The notes under the pieces were generated by a model, which was given only the letters and a program-made list of their open reading frames with translations, was not told the origin of the DNA and did not search any database. Position numbers and translations under genes: made by a program. DNA of 7,730 nt from Bacteroidales bacterium (lineage in GTDB: Bacteria > Bacteroidota > Bacteroidia > Bacteroidales > NBLH01): the NCBI GenBank assembly GCA_027083715.1, contig JALWNR010000081.1:1-7730 (forward strand). Direction: 5' to 3'. The stretch's first letter is position 1. The number at the start of each line of letters is the position of its first letter. Shown piece by piece: positions 1-7,118 of this stretch.

Positions 1-1
1 A

Positions 2-475
2 ATCGAAAATCATGACGATTTTAGCAATACCGTATTAATTGGGTTGCAACCCAGAGGTATTTATTTGGCAGACAGACTGGCGCAACTTTTAAAAAGTGAC
101 TACCAAATTAAAGACATTAAATTAGGCTATTTGGATATTACTTTTTTTAGAGACGATTTTAGACGAAGCGACAAACCTCTGGAAGCCAATACCACAAAAA
201 TTAATTTTTTAGTCGAAAACAAAAAAGTAGTCTTTATAGACGATGTGCTTTACACAGGAAGAAGTATTCGTGCGGCATTAACGGCAATACAATCTTTCGG
301 AAGACCTCTGGAAATAGAACTACTCACATTCATCGAAAGACGTTTTAGCAGACATTTACCCATTCAGCCCGACTACAGAGGAAGACAAGTAGATGCTATA
401 AACGGTGAAAAAGTAAAAGTATGTTGGAAAGAAAATGACAATGAAGATGTTGTATATTTAGTAAAAACAAAATAA
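2..475 (+). CDS. pyrR: PyrR bifunctional pyrimidine regulator / uracil phosphoribosyltransferase, 5'-truncated by window edge
   Basis: The reading frame is open from the first bases of the window, so the true start lies upstream; 157 residues are visible and roughly the first 20 of a typical ~180-residue PyrR are missing. An internal TTG at 44 is in frame, but conserved residues before it (the VLIG lead-in to LQPRG) show it is not the start. The signature is the PRPP-binding loop at 227-262, V-V-F-I-D-D-V-L-Y-T-G-R, which is the type I phosphoribosyltransferase motif in its PyrR form, followed by SIRAAL. The C-terminal part (LLTFIERR, then DYRGRQVD) also matches PyrR. Known PyrR proteins convert uracil and PRPP to UMP and, in Gram-positive bacteria, bind pyr mRNA to cause attenuation; whether this protein binds RNA cannot be seen here because the leader is outside the window. 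It lies 5 nt before pyrB, so the two are very probably co-transcribed. Confidence 0.93.
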   Translation: MENHDDFSNTVLIGLQPRGIYLADRLAQLLKSDYQIKDIKLGYLDITFFRDDFRRSDKPLEANTTKINFLVENKKVVFIDDVLYTGRSIRAALTAIQSFGRPLEIELLTFIERRFSRHLPIQPDYRGRQVDAINGEKVKVCWKENDNEDVVYLVKTK

Positions 476-480
476 AAACT

Positions 481-1419
481 ATGAGCGAATTAAGTGTAAA
501 TCACTTATTGGGTATTAAATACATTACAGAAAAGGATGTACAACTTATCTTTGAAACAGCAGACCATTTTAAAGAAGTAATCAATCGCTCCATTAAAAAA
601 GTTCCCTCGCTTAGAGATATCACCATTGCCAATCTTTTTTTTGAAAATAGTACTCGCACACGCCTCTCTTTCGAGCTTGCAGAAAAAAGACTTTCGGCAG
701 ATGTTATTAATTTTTCGGCTGCTTCATCTTCGGTTAAAAAAGGCGAAACCTTGGTAGATACGGTTAATAATATCTTATCGATGAAAGTAGATATGGTAGT
801 AATGCGCCACCCGAACCCCGGAGCCGGAATTTTTCTCTCAAAACATGTAAACGCCAGTATTATTAATGCCGGAGATGGCGCACACGAGCATCCCACACAG
901 GCTTTGCTGGATTGCTATTCTATCAGAGAAAAATTAGGCGATGTAGCTGGTAAAAAAGTGGTAATTGTAGGAGATATTTTACATTCCAGAGTGGCACTTT
1001 CTAATATATTTGCACTTCAAAAATTAGGAGCCAAAGTAATGGTTTGCGGACCCAAAACACTTCTTCCCAAATATATAGGTGAATTAGGAGTGCAGGTCGA
1101 AACAAATTTAAAAAAAGCTCTAAACTGGTGCGACGTAGCAAATATGTTACGCGTTCAAAACGAACGAATGGAAATAAGTTATTTTCCAACCACCAGAGAA
1201 TATACCCAACAGTTTGGCTTAAATAAAGCACTCTTAGAATCGTTAGATAAAGAAATTGTTATAATGCACCCCGGCCCCATAAACAGAGGCGTAGAAATAA
1301 CAAGTGATGTGGCAGATAGCAAGCAGGCAATTATTTTAAACCAAGTAGAAAACGGTGTTGCCATACGTATGGCGGTTTTGTATCTTTTAGCTTCAAAAAT
1401 GAAACACGATGATAGTTAA
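481..1419 (+). CDS. pyrB: Aspartate carbamoyltransferase catalytic subunit
   Basis: This cytoplasmic enzyme joins carbamoyl phosphate and L-aspartate to N-carbamoyl-L-aspartate, the first committed step of UMP synthesis. The 312-residue product has the full set of family motifs: the carbamoyl-phosphate loop S-T-R-T-R at residues 57-61, the loop with SVKKGET at 84-90 that supplies the active-site Lys, GDGAHEHPTQALLD at 131-144, GDILHSRVALSN at 164-175 and HPGPINRGVEI at 263-273. No key residue is missing. The ATG follows the pyrR stop by 5 nt in an A-rich stretch with no Shine-Dalgarno sequence. Length is close to that of Bacillus PyrB, and no regulatory subunit gene pyrI follows. This arrangement, next to pyrR, suggests an unregulated trimeric enzyme, although a pyrI elsewhere in the genome cannot be excluded. 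The last 11 nt overlap the next gene. Confidence 0.97.
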   Translation: MSELSVNHLLGIKYITEKDVQLIFETADHFKEVINRSIKKVPSLRDITIANLFFENSTRTRLSFELAEKRLSADVINFSAASSSVKKGETLVDTVNNILSMKVDMVVMRHPNPGAGIFLSKHVNASIINAGDGAHEHPTQALLDCYSIREKLGDVAGKKVVIVGDILHSRVALSNIFALQKLGAKVMVCGPKTLLPKYIGELGVQVETNLKKALNWCDVANMLRVQNERMEISYFPTTREYTQQFGLNKALLESLDKEIVIMHPGPINRGVEITSDVADSKQAIILNQVENGVAIRMAVLYLLASKMKHDDS

Positions 1420-1744
1420 TAAAGAAGAAACATACCACATATTAAAAGATGAAAAAAATGATGTTTCAGATTTTGCATCTTATTTAAACAAAAAAATTCC
1501 TCAAAAATTCAGTACTGTAAATATAATAGTAGATTTACAAAAATACGATTCAATTTCGCCTGAAGAATTACTACTGTTTCTTCCGGTATCAAATATGCAT
1601 CGAGCCAATAAAAAATCGTTTGTGTTGGTAACCAATAGCGTTTCTTTAGACGATATCCCTGATGAATTAGTTGTTGTGCCAACCATCCTCGAAGCCGGTG
1701 ATATAATTGAAATGGAAGAAATTGAAAGGGAATTGGGTTTCTAA
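1409..1744 (+). CDS. Small STAS-like protein of unknown function, translationally overlapping pyrB
   Basis: This 111-residue acidic soluble protein has no signal peptide or membrane segment. The central stretch NIIVDLQKYDSISPEELLLF (about residues 38-57) has the strand-helix layout of a STAS / anti-sigma-factor antagonist fold, in which a buried beta strand ending in Asp is followed by a helix. A second strand, KSFVLVTNSV (about 69-78), and a closing EAGDIIEMEEIERELGF helix complete the alpha/beta pattern. I do not recognise a catalytic motif, and I see no convincing phosphorylatable Ser in a canonical SpoIIAA DSS context. The ATG lies inside the pyrB end, giving an 11-nt overlap and implying translational coupling. 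From memory, flavobacteria often have such a gene between pyrB and rnz (RNase Z); here no rnz follows. The function is unknown, and the STAS assignment is a fold-level guess from the residue pattern. Confidence 0.8.
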   Translation: MIVNKEETYHILKDEKNDVSDFASYLNKKIPQKFSTVNIIVDLQKYDSISPEELLLFLPVSNMHRANKKSFVLVTNSVSLDDIPDELVVVPTILEAGDIIEMEEIERELGF

Positions 1745-1843
1745 ATCAAATGGTTACATTAAAACTATTTTGGTGTGTAAATTTCAGCTAAAAGTTTTTA
1801 ACAACTTACTTATAAAGAACAGAATTTCTTCAATTTATTACTG

Positions 1844-1851
1844 TATTTTTG
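1844..1851 (+). promoter_or_regulatory. Bacteroidota -7 promoter element before the nucleoid-associated protein gene
   Basis: The sequence TATTTTTG matches TAnnTTTG exactly and ends 37 nt before the ATG at 1889. No TTG -33 element is seen at the usual 17-23 nt upstream; the best is a TTTC within 1825-1828. The 144-nt gap around it (1745-1888) contains no supported gene. A single 8-mer in AT-rich DNA can arise by chance, so the support is position plus exact match only. Confidence 0.4.
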
Positions 1852-1888
1852 GCTTCTTTAATACTAATTTTCAGAAAAAAATAATACC

Positions 1889-2947
1889 ATGATAAACCTT
1901 TATGGCGCACATATTACTTCTATTACTATTCATAAAGTAGGAAACAAAAGCAACAGCGAACCGGTAGTACTTTCAGAAAAACCATTTTATCCGGACGATG
2001 AGTTAATACCGTTGCTAAAAGAGTATTTTTTAAAACCTTTTAGAGAAAAAGAAGAAAATTATTATAAATTTTATCACGATACCGATTTGGAGTTTCATAC
2101 AATGTACCAATTGGCTTCAAAGGTTTTTTTAAATCCCGAAGAAACACATAAAATAAGTAGCGAAATCGCTACGCATTTATACAATCAATCCACGCATCCC
2201 CACATAAAAAGTGGCGAAGTATATGTAGTGCATTTTGAAAACATTCAGATAGATAATGAAAAAGTAGATGTTTTGGGTGTTTTTAAATCTGAAATCAAAC
2301 AAGAATTTCTTCAATTTTCCGAAAAAGAAAACCAGCTGGAAGCCTTTTTGCAAAGCGGTGTTAATTTAAGTAAACTCGATAAAGGTTGCCTTATTTTTAA
2401 CACAGAAAAAGAAGAAGGATATAAAATTCTATCTATTGACAGTAACCGGTACGATACGCGCTATTGGTTAGAATCTTTTCTGGGCGTGGAAGTATTTGCA
2501 GACGATAATTTTCTCACAAAAAACTACTTAAAATTTTGCCAAGATTTTGCTAAAAATGTAGTACTTCCAGCCGAAGATAAAAAAGAAGAAGTACTGTTTA
2601 TGAATCGTGCTGTAAATCATTTTGCCAAGAATGATGAGTTTGAAGAAACCGGATTTCTTAATGAAGTAATCGAAAATCCGGCACTTATTCCCGAATTTAA
2701 AAACTATAAAGAAGAGCGTGCACCACGCTATAAAATCGAAGACCTTACCAAGTTTCCCATTGCCAACACTGCTGTTACTGCTGCCAGAAAAAAAATTAAA
2801 AATGTGATAAACTTGGATACCAATATCCAAATTAAACTCGATTTTATTAACCCCGAAAGTGCCGAACGTTTTGTAGAAAAGGGCTGGGACGAAGAAAAAC
2901 AAATGTATTATTATCTGGTATATTTTAATAAAGAACAGAAGGGTTAA
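1889..2947 (+). CDS. Nucleoid-associated protein, YejK/NdpA family
   Basis: This 352-residue cytoplasmic protein is close in length to E. coli YejK (335 aa), a nucleoid-associated protein of poorly defined function. Family features seen are the N-terminal strand ITSITIHKVGNK (residues 9-20), an acidic DELIPLLKEYFLKPF helix (37-51), a central pair of strands beginning VYVVHFENIQ (111-120), and the conserved core with YDTRYW (188-193) followed by FLGVEVF and FLTKNYLKFCQDF (208-220). The C-terminal part is rich in Lys and Glu, as expected for a protein with nucleic-acid contacts. The start at 1889 was chosen because homologues begin MINLY, and it follows an A-rich run. The gene stands alone, with a -7 element before it and a possible hairpin at its stop. 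The family call is from recognition of the sequence, not from a search. Confidence 0.85.
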   Translation: MINLYGAHITSITIHKVGNKSNSEPVVLSEKPFYPDDELIPLLKEYFLKPFREKEENYYKFYHDTDLEFHTMYQLASKVFLNPEETHKISSEIATHLYNQSTHPHIKSGEVYVVHFENIQIDNEKVDVLGVFKSEIKQEFLQFSEKENQLEAFLQSGVNLSKLDKGCLIFNTEKEEGYKILSIDSNRYDTRYWLESFLGVEVFADDNFLTKNYLKFCQDFAKNVVLPAEDKKEEVLFMNRAVNHFAKNDEFEETGFLNEVIENPALIPEFKNYKEERAPRYKIEDLTKFPIANTAVTAARKKIKNVINLDTNIQIKLDFINPESAERFVEKGWDEEKQMYYYLVYFNKEQKG

Positions 2948-2980
2948 TTTCTTTTTTGTTAAACCCTAGTTTATTCTCTT
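2940..2980 (+). terminator. Possible intrinsic terminator overlapping the yejK-like stop codon
   Basis: AGGGTTAA (2940-2947) can pair with TTAAACCCT (2959-2967), giving an 8-bp stem with a single bulged A at 2961 and an 11-nt T-rich loop. A T-rich stretch (2970-2982) follows, although it is not a pure T run. The left arm contains the TAA stop. Only three G-C pairs hold the stem, so it is weak. Its place between a gene end and the uvrB promoter supports it. Confidence 0.35.
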
Positions 2981-2990
2981 TTCGTTAAAG

Positions 2991-3018
2991 TTGATAACCT
3001 TGCTTTTGTTTATCTTTG
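2991..3018 (+). promoter_or_regulatory. Bacteroidota-type promoter of uvrB (TTG / TAnnTTTG)
   Basis: A TTG at 2991-2993 (-33 element) and TATCTTTG at 3011-3018 (-7 element, exact TAnnTTTG) are separated by 17 nt, within the range reported for Flavobacterium promoters. The -7 box ends 19 nt before the uvrB ATG, implying an mRNA leader of only about 15 nt. A weak AGGA lies at 3024-3027, 10 nt before the start. This is the best promoter match in the window. Confidence 0.7.
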
Positions 3019-3037
3019 CCGTTAGGACTAAACTACA

Positions 3038-5029
3038 ATGAAGTTTAAATTAGTATCGGATTTTAAACCCACCGGCGACCAACCCCAAGCCATAAATCAA
3101 TTGGCAAGCGGGGTGCTCTCCGGTGAAAAATATCAAACTTTATTAGGAGTAACCGGAAGCGGAAAAACATTTACCGTAGCTAATGTAATTCAAAAAGTAG
3201 AACGTCCTACCTTGGTATTGGCACATAATAAAACATTGGCAGCGCAATTATACTCGGAGTTTAAGCAATTTTTCCCCGATAACGCTGTAGAATATTTTGT
3301 TTCGTATTATGATTATTACCAGCCCGAAGCCTATATTCCTACCAGTGGTGTGTATATCGAAAAAGATTTATCGATTAATGAAGAAATCGAAAAAATGCGA
3401 CTAAGCACAACATCTTCCTTACTTTCGGGACGACGCGATATTATTGTAGTTGCATCGGTATCGTGTCTTTACGGAATAGGAAATCCAACCGAGTTTAAAA
3501 AAAATGTGATTGATTTGGAACTAGGGCAAACTATTTCCAGAACCAAATTATTACACCGCTTGGTGCAAAGTTTGTATTCTCGCACCGAAGCCGATTTTCA
3601 TCACGGAAATTTTAGAATTAAAGGAGACACCGTTTCGGTTTTTCCAAGCTATGCAGATAACCCGTATCGAATTCATTTTTTTGGCGATGAAATTGAGGAA
3701 ATAGAAGTATTTAACGCTCAAACAAACCAAATAATCGAAACCTATGAACGGCTTACCATTTATCCGGCTAATATGTTTGTAACCTCACCCGATATTTTAC
3801 AAGAAGCCATAAAGGAAATTCAAGACGATTTGGTAAAACAAATAGCTTATTTTAAAGAAATAGGTAAACACCTTGAAGCAAAACGACTGGAAGAACGCAC
3901 CAATTTTGATTTGGAAATGATACGCGAACTGGGCTATTGTAGCGGAATTGAAAATTATTCTCGATATCTTGATAAACGAAAACCCGGAACGCGTCCTTTT
4001 TGTTTGTTAGATTTTTTCCCGGATGATTATTTAATGATTGTGGATGAAAGTCACGTTTCAATACCTCAAGTTTCTGCAATGTACGGAGGCGATCGCTCTC
4101 GAAAAGAAAACCTGGTAGAATACGGTTTTCGACTTCCGGCTGCTTTGGACAATCGCCCGTTAAAGTTTGATGAATTTGAAGCAATGCAAAATCAAGTTAT
4201 TTACATCAGCGCAACTCCGGCAGATTATGAACTGGAAAAATGCGGAGGTGTCTATGTAGAACAGATTATTCGTCCTACCGGATTGTTAGATCCACCTATT
4301 GAAGTACGCCCCAGTTTAAATCAGATAGACGATTTGCTTGAAGAAATACAACTGCGAGTAGAAAAAGACGAACGTGTCTTAGTTACCACACTTACCAAAC
4401 GAATGGCAGAAGAACTTACAAAATACCTCACTCGGATACAAGTAAGATGTAGGTACATCCACAGCGATGTAGATACCTTAGAACGAGTGGAAATCATGCA
4501 CGATTTGCGTTTGGGATTGTTTGATGTTTTGGTAGGAGTTAACCTTTTAAGAGAAGGTCTGGATTTACCCGAAGTATCCTTGGTAGCTATACTAGATGCT
4601 GATAAGGAGGGTTTTTTACGTAGTGCGCGGTCGCTTACTCAAACCGTAGGTAGAGCCGCTCGTAACCTAAACGGAAAAGCAATCATGTATGCCGACAAAA
4701 TCACCAAAAGTATGCAAGCAACCATCGATGCGACCAACTACAGAAGAGAAAAACAAATTGCCTATAATTTAAAACACGATATTACACCCGCCGCAATCAA
4801 AAAATCGCTGGAAAATGCCTTAACAAAAGCCAAAGAAACCCAATACACTTTTGAAAAATTAAACAACTTGGCAGCAGAACCGGAAGCAGAATACCTCTCT
4901 AAAGACGAATTGGAAAAACGAATCCGGAAAACCCGAAAAGAAATGGAACAAGCCGCAAAAGAATTGGATTTTGTTAAAGCGGCACGCCTAAGAGATACAA
5001 TTCAAGAGCTTAAGAAACGCTTAACTTAG
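3038..5029 (+). CDS. uvrB: Excinuclease ABC subunit B
   Basis: UvrB receives damaged DNA from UvrA, verifies the lesion with its helicase-like motor and recruits UvrC for dual incision in nucleotide excision repair. The 663-residue length is normal and complete. In order it shows Walker A GVTGSGKT at residues 37-44; the damage-probing beta-hairpin region YDYYQPEAYIP at 91-101; UvrA-interaction domain 2 after about 150; the Walker B-like DESH at 336-339; SATPADYE at 391-398 (motif III); VGVNLLREGLDLPE at 499-512 (motif V); QTVGRAAR at 535-542 (motif VI, with the arginine finger); and a C-terminal UVR domain (about 624-660) that contacts UvrC. All ATPase residues are present. The start is supported by the MKFKLVSDFKPTGDQPQAI opening typical of the family. 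The gene has its own promoter and no uvrA or uvrC beside it. Confidence 0.98.
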   Translation: MKFKLVSDFKPTGDQPQAINQLASGVLSGEKYQTLLGVTGSGKTFTVANVIQKVERPTLVLAHNKTLAAQLYSEFKQFFPDNAVEYFVSYYDYYQPEAYIPTSGVYIEKDLSINEEIEKMRLSTTSSLLSGRRDIIVVASVSCLYGIGNPTEFKKNVIDLELGQTISRTKLLHRLVQSLYSRTEADFHHGNFRIKGDTVSVFPSYADNPYRIHFFGDEIEEIEVFNAQTNQIIETYERLTIYPANMFVTSPDILQEAIKEIQDDLVKQIAYFKEIGKHLEAKRLEERTNFDLEMIRELGYCSGIENYSRYLDKRKPGTRPFCLLDFFPDDYLMIVDESHVSIPQVSAMYGGDRSRKENLVEYGFRLPAALDNRPLKFDEFEAMQNQVIYISATPADYELEKCGGVYVEQIIRPTGLLDPPIEVRPSLNQIDDLLEEIQLRVEKDERVLVTTLTKRMAEELTKYLTRIQVRCRYIHSDVDTLERVEIMHDLRLGLFDVLVGVNLLREGLDLPEVSLVAILDADKEGFLRSARSLTQTVGRAARNLNGKAIMYADKITKSMQATIDATNYRREKQIAYNLKHDITPAAIKKSLENALTKAKETQYTFEKLNNLAAEPEAEYLSKDELEKRIRKTRKEMEQAAKELDFVKAARLRDTIQELKKRLT

Positions 5030-5066
5030 AGCGACATATTAATATCAAAATACAAACGCTTACTAT

Positions 5067-6068
5067 TTAATCAAGAGACTCTACATACTCTTCAATTAGC
5101 GCAACTCCTTCAGAGTGGATTAAAGAAGTTCCTATAAAAGGCATTGCATAGCCTTCTATTTCCGATTGCATTCTCGAAACAATTATATTTCTTCTGGGAT
5201 AGATGTTGGTATCGTCAAAAGGAGTTTCATATCGCAATTCAAATGAGTCTCCAAAAGACAAATTCCAAAAACCGCCGGGTTGATGACAATGGGCGCAATT
5301 AACGTCTAAATAGGCTCTTGCTCTTTCGTCTAATGAGTATTGTGAACTATCATCCCAAACCGGAAGTTTTTCGATCTCGCTTACCGCAGGCGCTCCGGTA
5401 ATAAGACCTTTGTCTATAAAATCTTGTAATTGATTTATTCCGTCATGTACTCCGTTTAAGTTTCTTACTTTGGGACCTATTGGCATCCGCGCACCGTTGT
5501 TTTGATGACAAGTAACGCAATTTAAATAAGTAGGAATAACATAATCAACCGTTTTTTCGGCACCGTTGCTATCAATCCAGTTTATGGTTAGCTCATGTGA
5601 TTCATCATCTAAAAATGCTTCGGTATTGTCTTCATTCCAAACATAATTACCTATATTCCAAACGCCACTTTTTTTAATTAAAGTTCTTGTTTCAATAATG
5701 GTTTTTCCTAACGACGGGTCTCTCTCGTCTGCATAATAATAAAATGTTTTGGTGATGATCGTATTGTCCGGAAAAACCGGAAGACCTCCATCTGTATATG
5801 TCATACTTTTTCCTTCCGGAATAGAAATAAACCTTAATTTTTGAGCATAATCTGTAAATAACGGTGTGTTTAGACTATATATTTCTACATTATCCGCCGG
5901 TTCTAAGTTTGCCAAATCACCTTTAAACATCTTTAATTCAGACAGTTTTGGTAAAAACTCTGCAACGGGGTAATTATTCTCTTCAATCGGAGTATAATCA
6001 TTATCATTATCACACGAAACAATAAGAATTGAAAAAAATAGGATAAGAAGATAAGAGTATTTTTTCAT
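5067..6068 (-). CDS. Lipid-anchored diheme c-type cytochrome, SO2930/HNE_0200-like family
   Basis: The preferred start at 6068 gives 333 residues opening with a lipoprotein signal: MKK, a hydrophobic run, and the lipobox I-V-S-C with Cys at 19, followed by an Asp/Asn-rich stretch. An in-frame ATG at 6113 would add 15 residues before the signal and would place the start upstream of the apparent promoter. Two heme c sites are visible, C-V-T-C-H at 184-188 and C-A-H-C-H at 258-262. Met195 and Met309 (in A-M-P) are candidate distal ligands, with the second more plausible. The block YSLNTPLFTDYAQKLRF (64-80) and MPIGPKVRNL (195-204) match what I remember of the SO2930/HNE_0200 diheme cytochrome family. 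The protein should face the periplasm or lie at the outer membrane and take part in electron transfer; donor and acceptor are unknown. It converges with uvrB across a 37-nt gap that shows no clear terminator. Confidence 0.88.
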   Translation of the reverse strand: MKKYSYLLILFFSILIVSCDNDNDYTPIEENNYPVAEFLPKLSELKMFKGDLANLEPADNVEIYSLNTPLFTDYAQKLRFISIPEGKSMTYTDGGLPVFPDNTIITKTFYYYADERDPSLGKTIIETRTLIKKSGVWNIGNYVWNEDNTEAFLDDESHELTINWIDSNGAEKTVDYVIPTYLNCVTCHQNNGARMPIGPKVRNLNGVHDGINQLQDFIDKGLITGAPAVSEIEKLPVWDDSSQYSLDERARAYLDVNCAHCHQPGGFWNLSFGDSFELRYETPFDDTNIYPRRNIIVSRMQSEIEGYAMPFIGTSLIHSEGVALIEEYVESLD

Positions 6069-6084
6069 TTTTTGAATTTTTTTC

Positions 6085-6092
6085 CAAATATA
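6085..6092 (-). promoter_or_regulatory. Bacteroidota -7 promoter element of the diheme cytochrome gene
   Basis: On the - strand this reads TATATTTG, an exact TAnnTTTG, ending 16 nt before the preferred ATG at 6068. No TTG lies at the proper distance upstream; the nearest resemblance is a CTTTC around 6103-6107. The element supports the 6068 start, because a transcript starting here could not include the ATG at 6113. Confidence 0.5.
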
Positions 6093-6279
6093 TAAAATTA
6101 TCCGAAAGAGCACATATAGATAAGAGATGTTTTAGTATTTTATTTGAATAATGAGTACACAATTCAGAAAATATGGCTATAGGGATATATTTAATCATAG
6201 AATTAAAACCATAAATTTATGTTTTGATAAGAAGAAAAATTTAATCTGTTATTTTAGTACTATTCATTTTTTGCTTTCT

Positions 6280-6287
6280 TACTTTTG
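6280..6287 (+). promoter_or_regulatory. Bacteroidota -7 promoter element of rluF
   Basis: The sequence TACTTTTG is an exact TAnnTTTG and ends 14 nt before the rluF ATG, so the leader would be about 8-10 nt. No clear -33 TTG is seen 17-23 nt upstream; the TTG at 6271 is too close. The surrounding divergent intergenic region (6069-6301) holds only this box and the one for the cytochrome gene, with no supported gene or structured RNA. Confidence 0.5.
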
Positions 6288-6301
6288 TATAAAATAGTTG
6301 T

Positions 6302-7048
6302 ATGCCTAATTATCATCCTCTTTCAAAAAGACTTAACAAAGCCATCAGCGATAGTGGATTTTGCTCTAGAAGAAAAGCAGACACGCTAATAGAGCTGGGG
6401 AGAGTAACCGTAAACGGAAAAGTTGCCGGACTTGGAGACCGTGTAATGCCCGAAGATGAAATTTTGGTCGATAACAATCCGCTTATTTCTACTCAAAATA
6501 TGGTGTATATAGCACTTAACAAACCCGCTGGAATTACCTGCACCACAGACACTAGAGTAGAGGGAAATGTCGTTGATTTTATAGGTCATAAGGAACGTAT
6601 ATTTCATATAGGAAGATTAGATAAACCTAGCGAGGGGTTATTGTTAATGACGAATGATGGTGATATTGTAAACAAAATTTTGCGAGCCGGAAACCGTCAC
6701 GAAAAGGAGTATATTGTTAGGGTTGACCGAAGAATAACCGACGATTTTATAAAACGAATGGCAAATGGTATCCCTATTTTGGATACAGTAACCAAAAAGT
6801 GTAAGGTCGAAAAAATTAGCCGTTATGTTTTTAAAATAACATTAATTCAAGGGTTAAACCGACAGATACGTAGAATGTGTGAATATCTTGGATATGGTGT
6901 GGTTACATTGAAGCGAACTCGAATTATGAATATTAAATTGGGGGATTTGCCGGTAGGACAATGGCGAAACCTTACTGCCGACGAACTAAATACTTTAAAC
7001 AATGCGTTAAAACAATCGGATAATAGACCCGAACACTTAAGAGAATAA
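6302..7048 (+). CDS. rluF: 23S rRNA pseudouridine synthase, RluF type
   Basis: RluF isomerises a uridine of 23S rRNA (U2604 in E. coli numbering) to pseudouridine near the peptidyl-transferase region. The 248-residue protein has an N-terminal S4 RNA-binding domain (about residues 8-55, with [18 protein letters not shown] and GRVTVNGK), then the RsuA/RluB/E/F catalytic domain: [14 protein letters not shown] (69-82), the catalytic GRLDKPSEG with Asp107, [14 protein letters not shown] (117-130), and [13 protein letters not shown] (186-198). The motifs [18 protein letters not shown] and HEKEYIV fit RluF better than RluB or RsuA. The modified position is inferred from subfamily membership. The S4 and catalytic domains are both intact. 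The gene appears monocistronic and converges with hsp20. Confidence 0.93.
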   Translation: MPNYHPLSKRLNKAISDSGFCSRRKADTLIELGRVTVNGKVAGLGDRVMPEDEILVDNNPLISTQNMVYIALNKPAGITCTTDTRVEGNVVDFIGHKERIFHIGRLDKPSEGLLLMTNDGDIVNKILRAGNRHEKEYIVRVDRRITDDFIKRMANGIPILDTVTKKCKVEKISRYVFKITLIQGLNRQIRRMCEYLGYGVVTLKRTRIMNIKLGDLPVGQWRNLTADELNTLNNALKQSDNRPEHLRE

Positions 7049-7052
7049 GCAT

Positions 7053-7085
7053 AAAAAAACCACGCACCGATTGAGTAGTGCGTGG
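7053..7085 (-). terminator. Strong intrinsic terminator of hsp20, between convergent genes
   Basis: CCACGCAC (7060-7067) and GTGCGTGG (7078-7085) form a perfect 8-bp, GC-rich stem around a 10-nt loop. On the - strand the hairpin is followed directly by seven T residues (the A run at 7053-7059), which is the textbook arrangement for a transcript coming from hsp20, whose stop is 33 nt away. On the + strand the hairpin is followed by CATTATC, not a U tract, so for rluF it could stop transcription only weakly. Confidence 0.88.
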
Positions 7086-7118
7086 CATTATCAACTAACT
7101 AACCAAATTAAATTTCAA

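Noticed and set aside
44..46. TTG as the start of pyrR
   Set aside because: The frame stays open to the window edge and the residues before it are conserved PyrR sequence, so the gene is cut by the window and does not start here.
501..896. 131-residue open frame antisense to pyrB
   Set aside because: It lies wholly opposite a fully conserved enzyme gene and has a composition typical of reverse-frame translation, with no domain.
1707..1892. Possible 61-residue + strand gene between the STAS-like gene and the yejK-like gene
   Set aside because: It overlaps the end of one gene and the start of the next, is rich in Lys, Ile, Phe and Asn as expected of translated AT-rich spacer, shows no recognisable motif, and the apparent promoter element lies inside it.
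1816..2320. Repeat of AGAATTTCTTCAATTT at about 1821 and 2301
   Set aside because: A short AT-rich match, one copy in spacer and one within coding sequence, with no flanking structure; probably chance.
2528..2902. 124-residue Phe-rich frame antisense to the yejK-like gene
   Set aside because: The Phe runs are the reverse complement of the Lys/Glu-rich codons of the real gene; they are not a membrane protein.
3852..4184. 110-residue frame antisense to uvrB
   Set aside because: It is fully inside uvrB, whose motifs are intact, and has no independent support.
5010..5066. Terminator between convergent uvrB and the cytochrome gene
   Set aside because: TTAAG and CTTAA near the uvrB end can pair over a short loop, but the stem is AT-rich and lies within the coding sequence, and no T tract follows on either strand.
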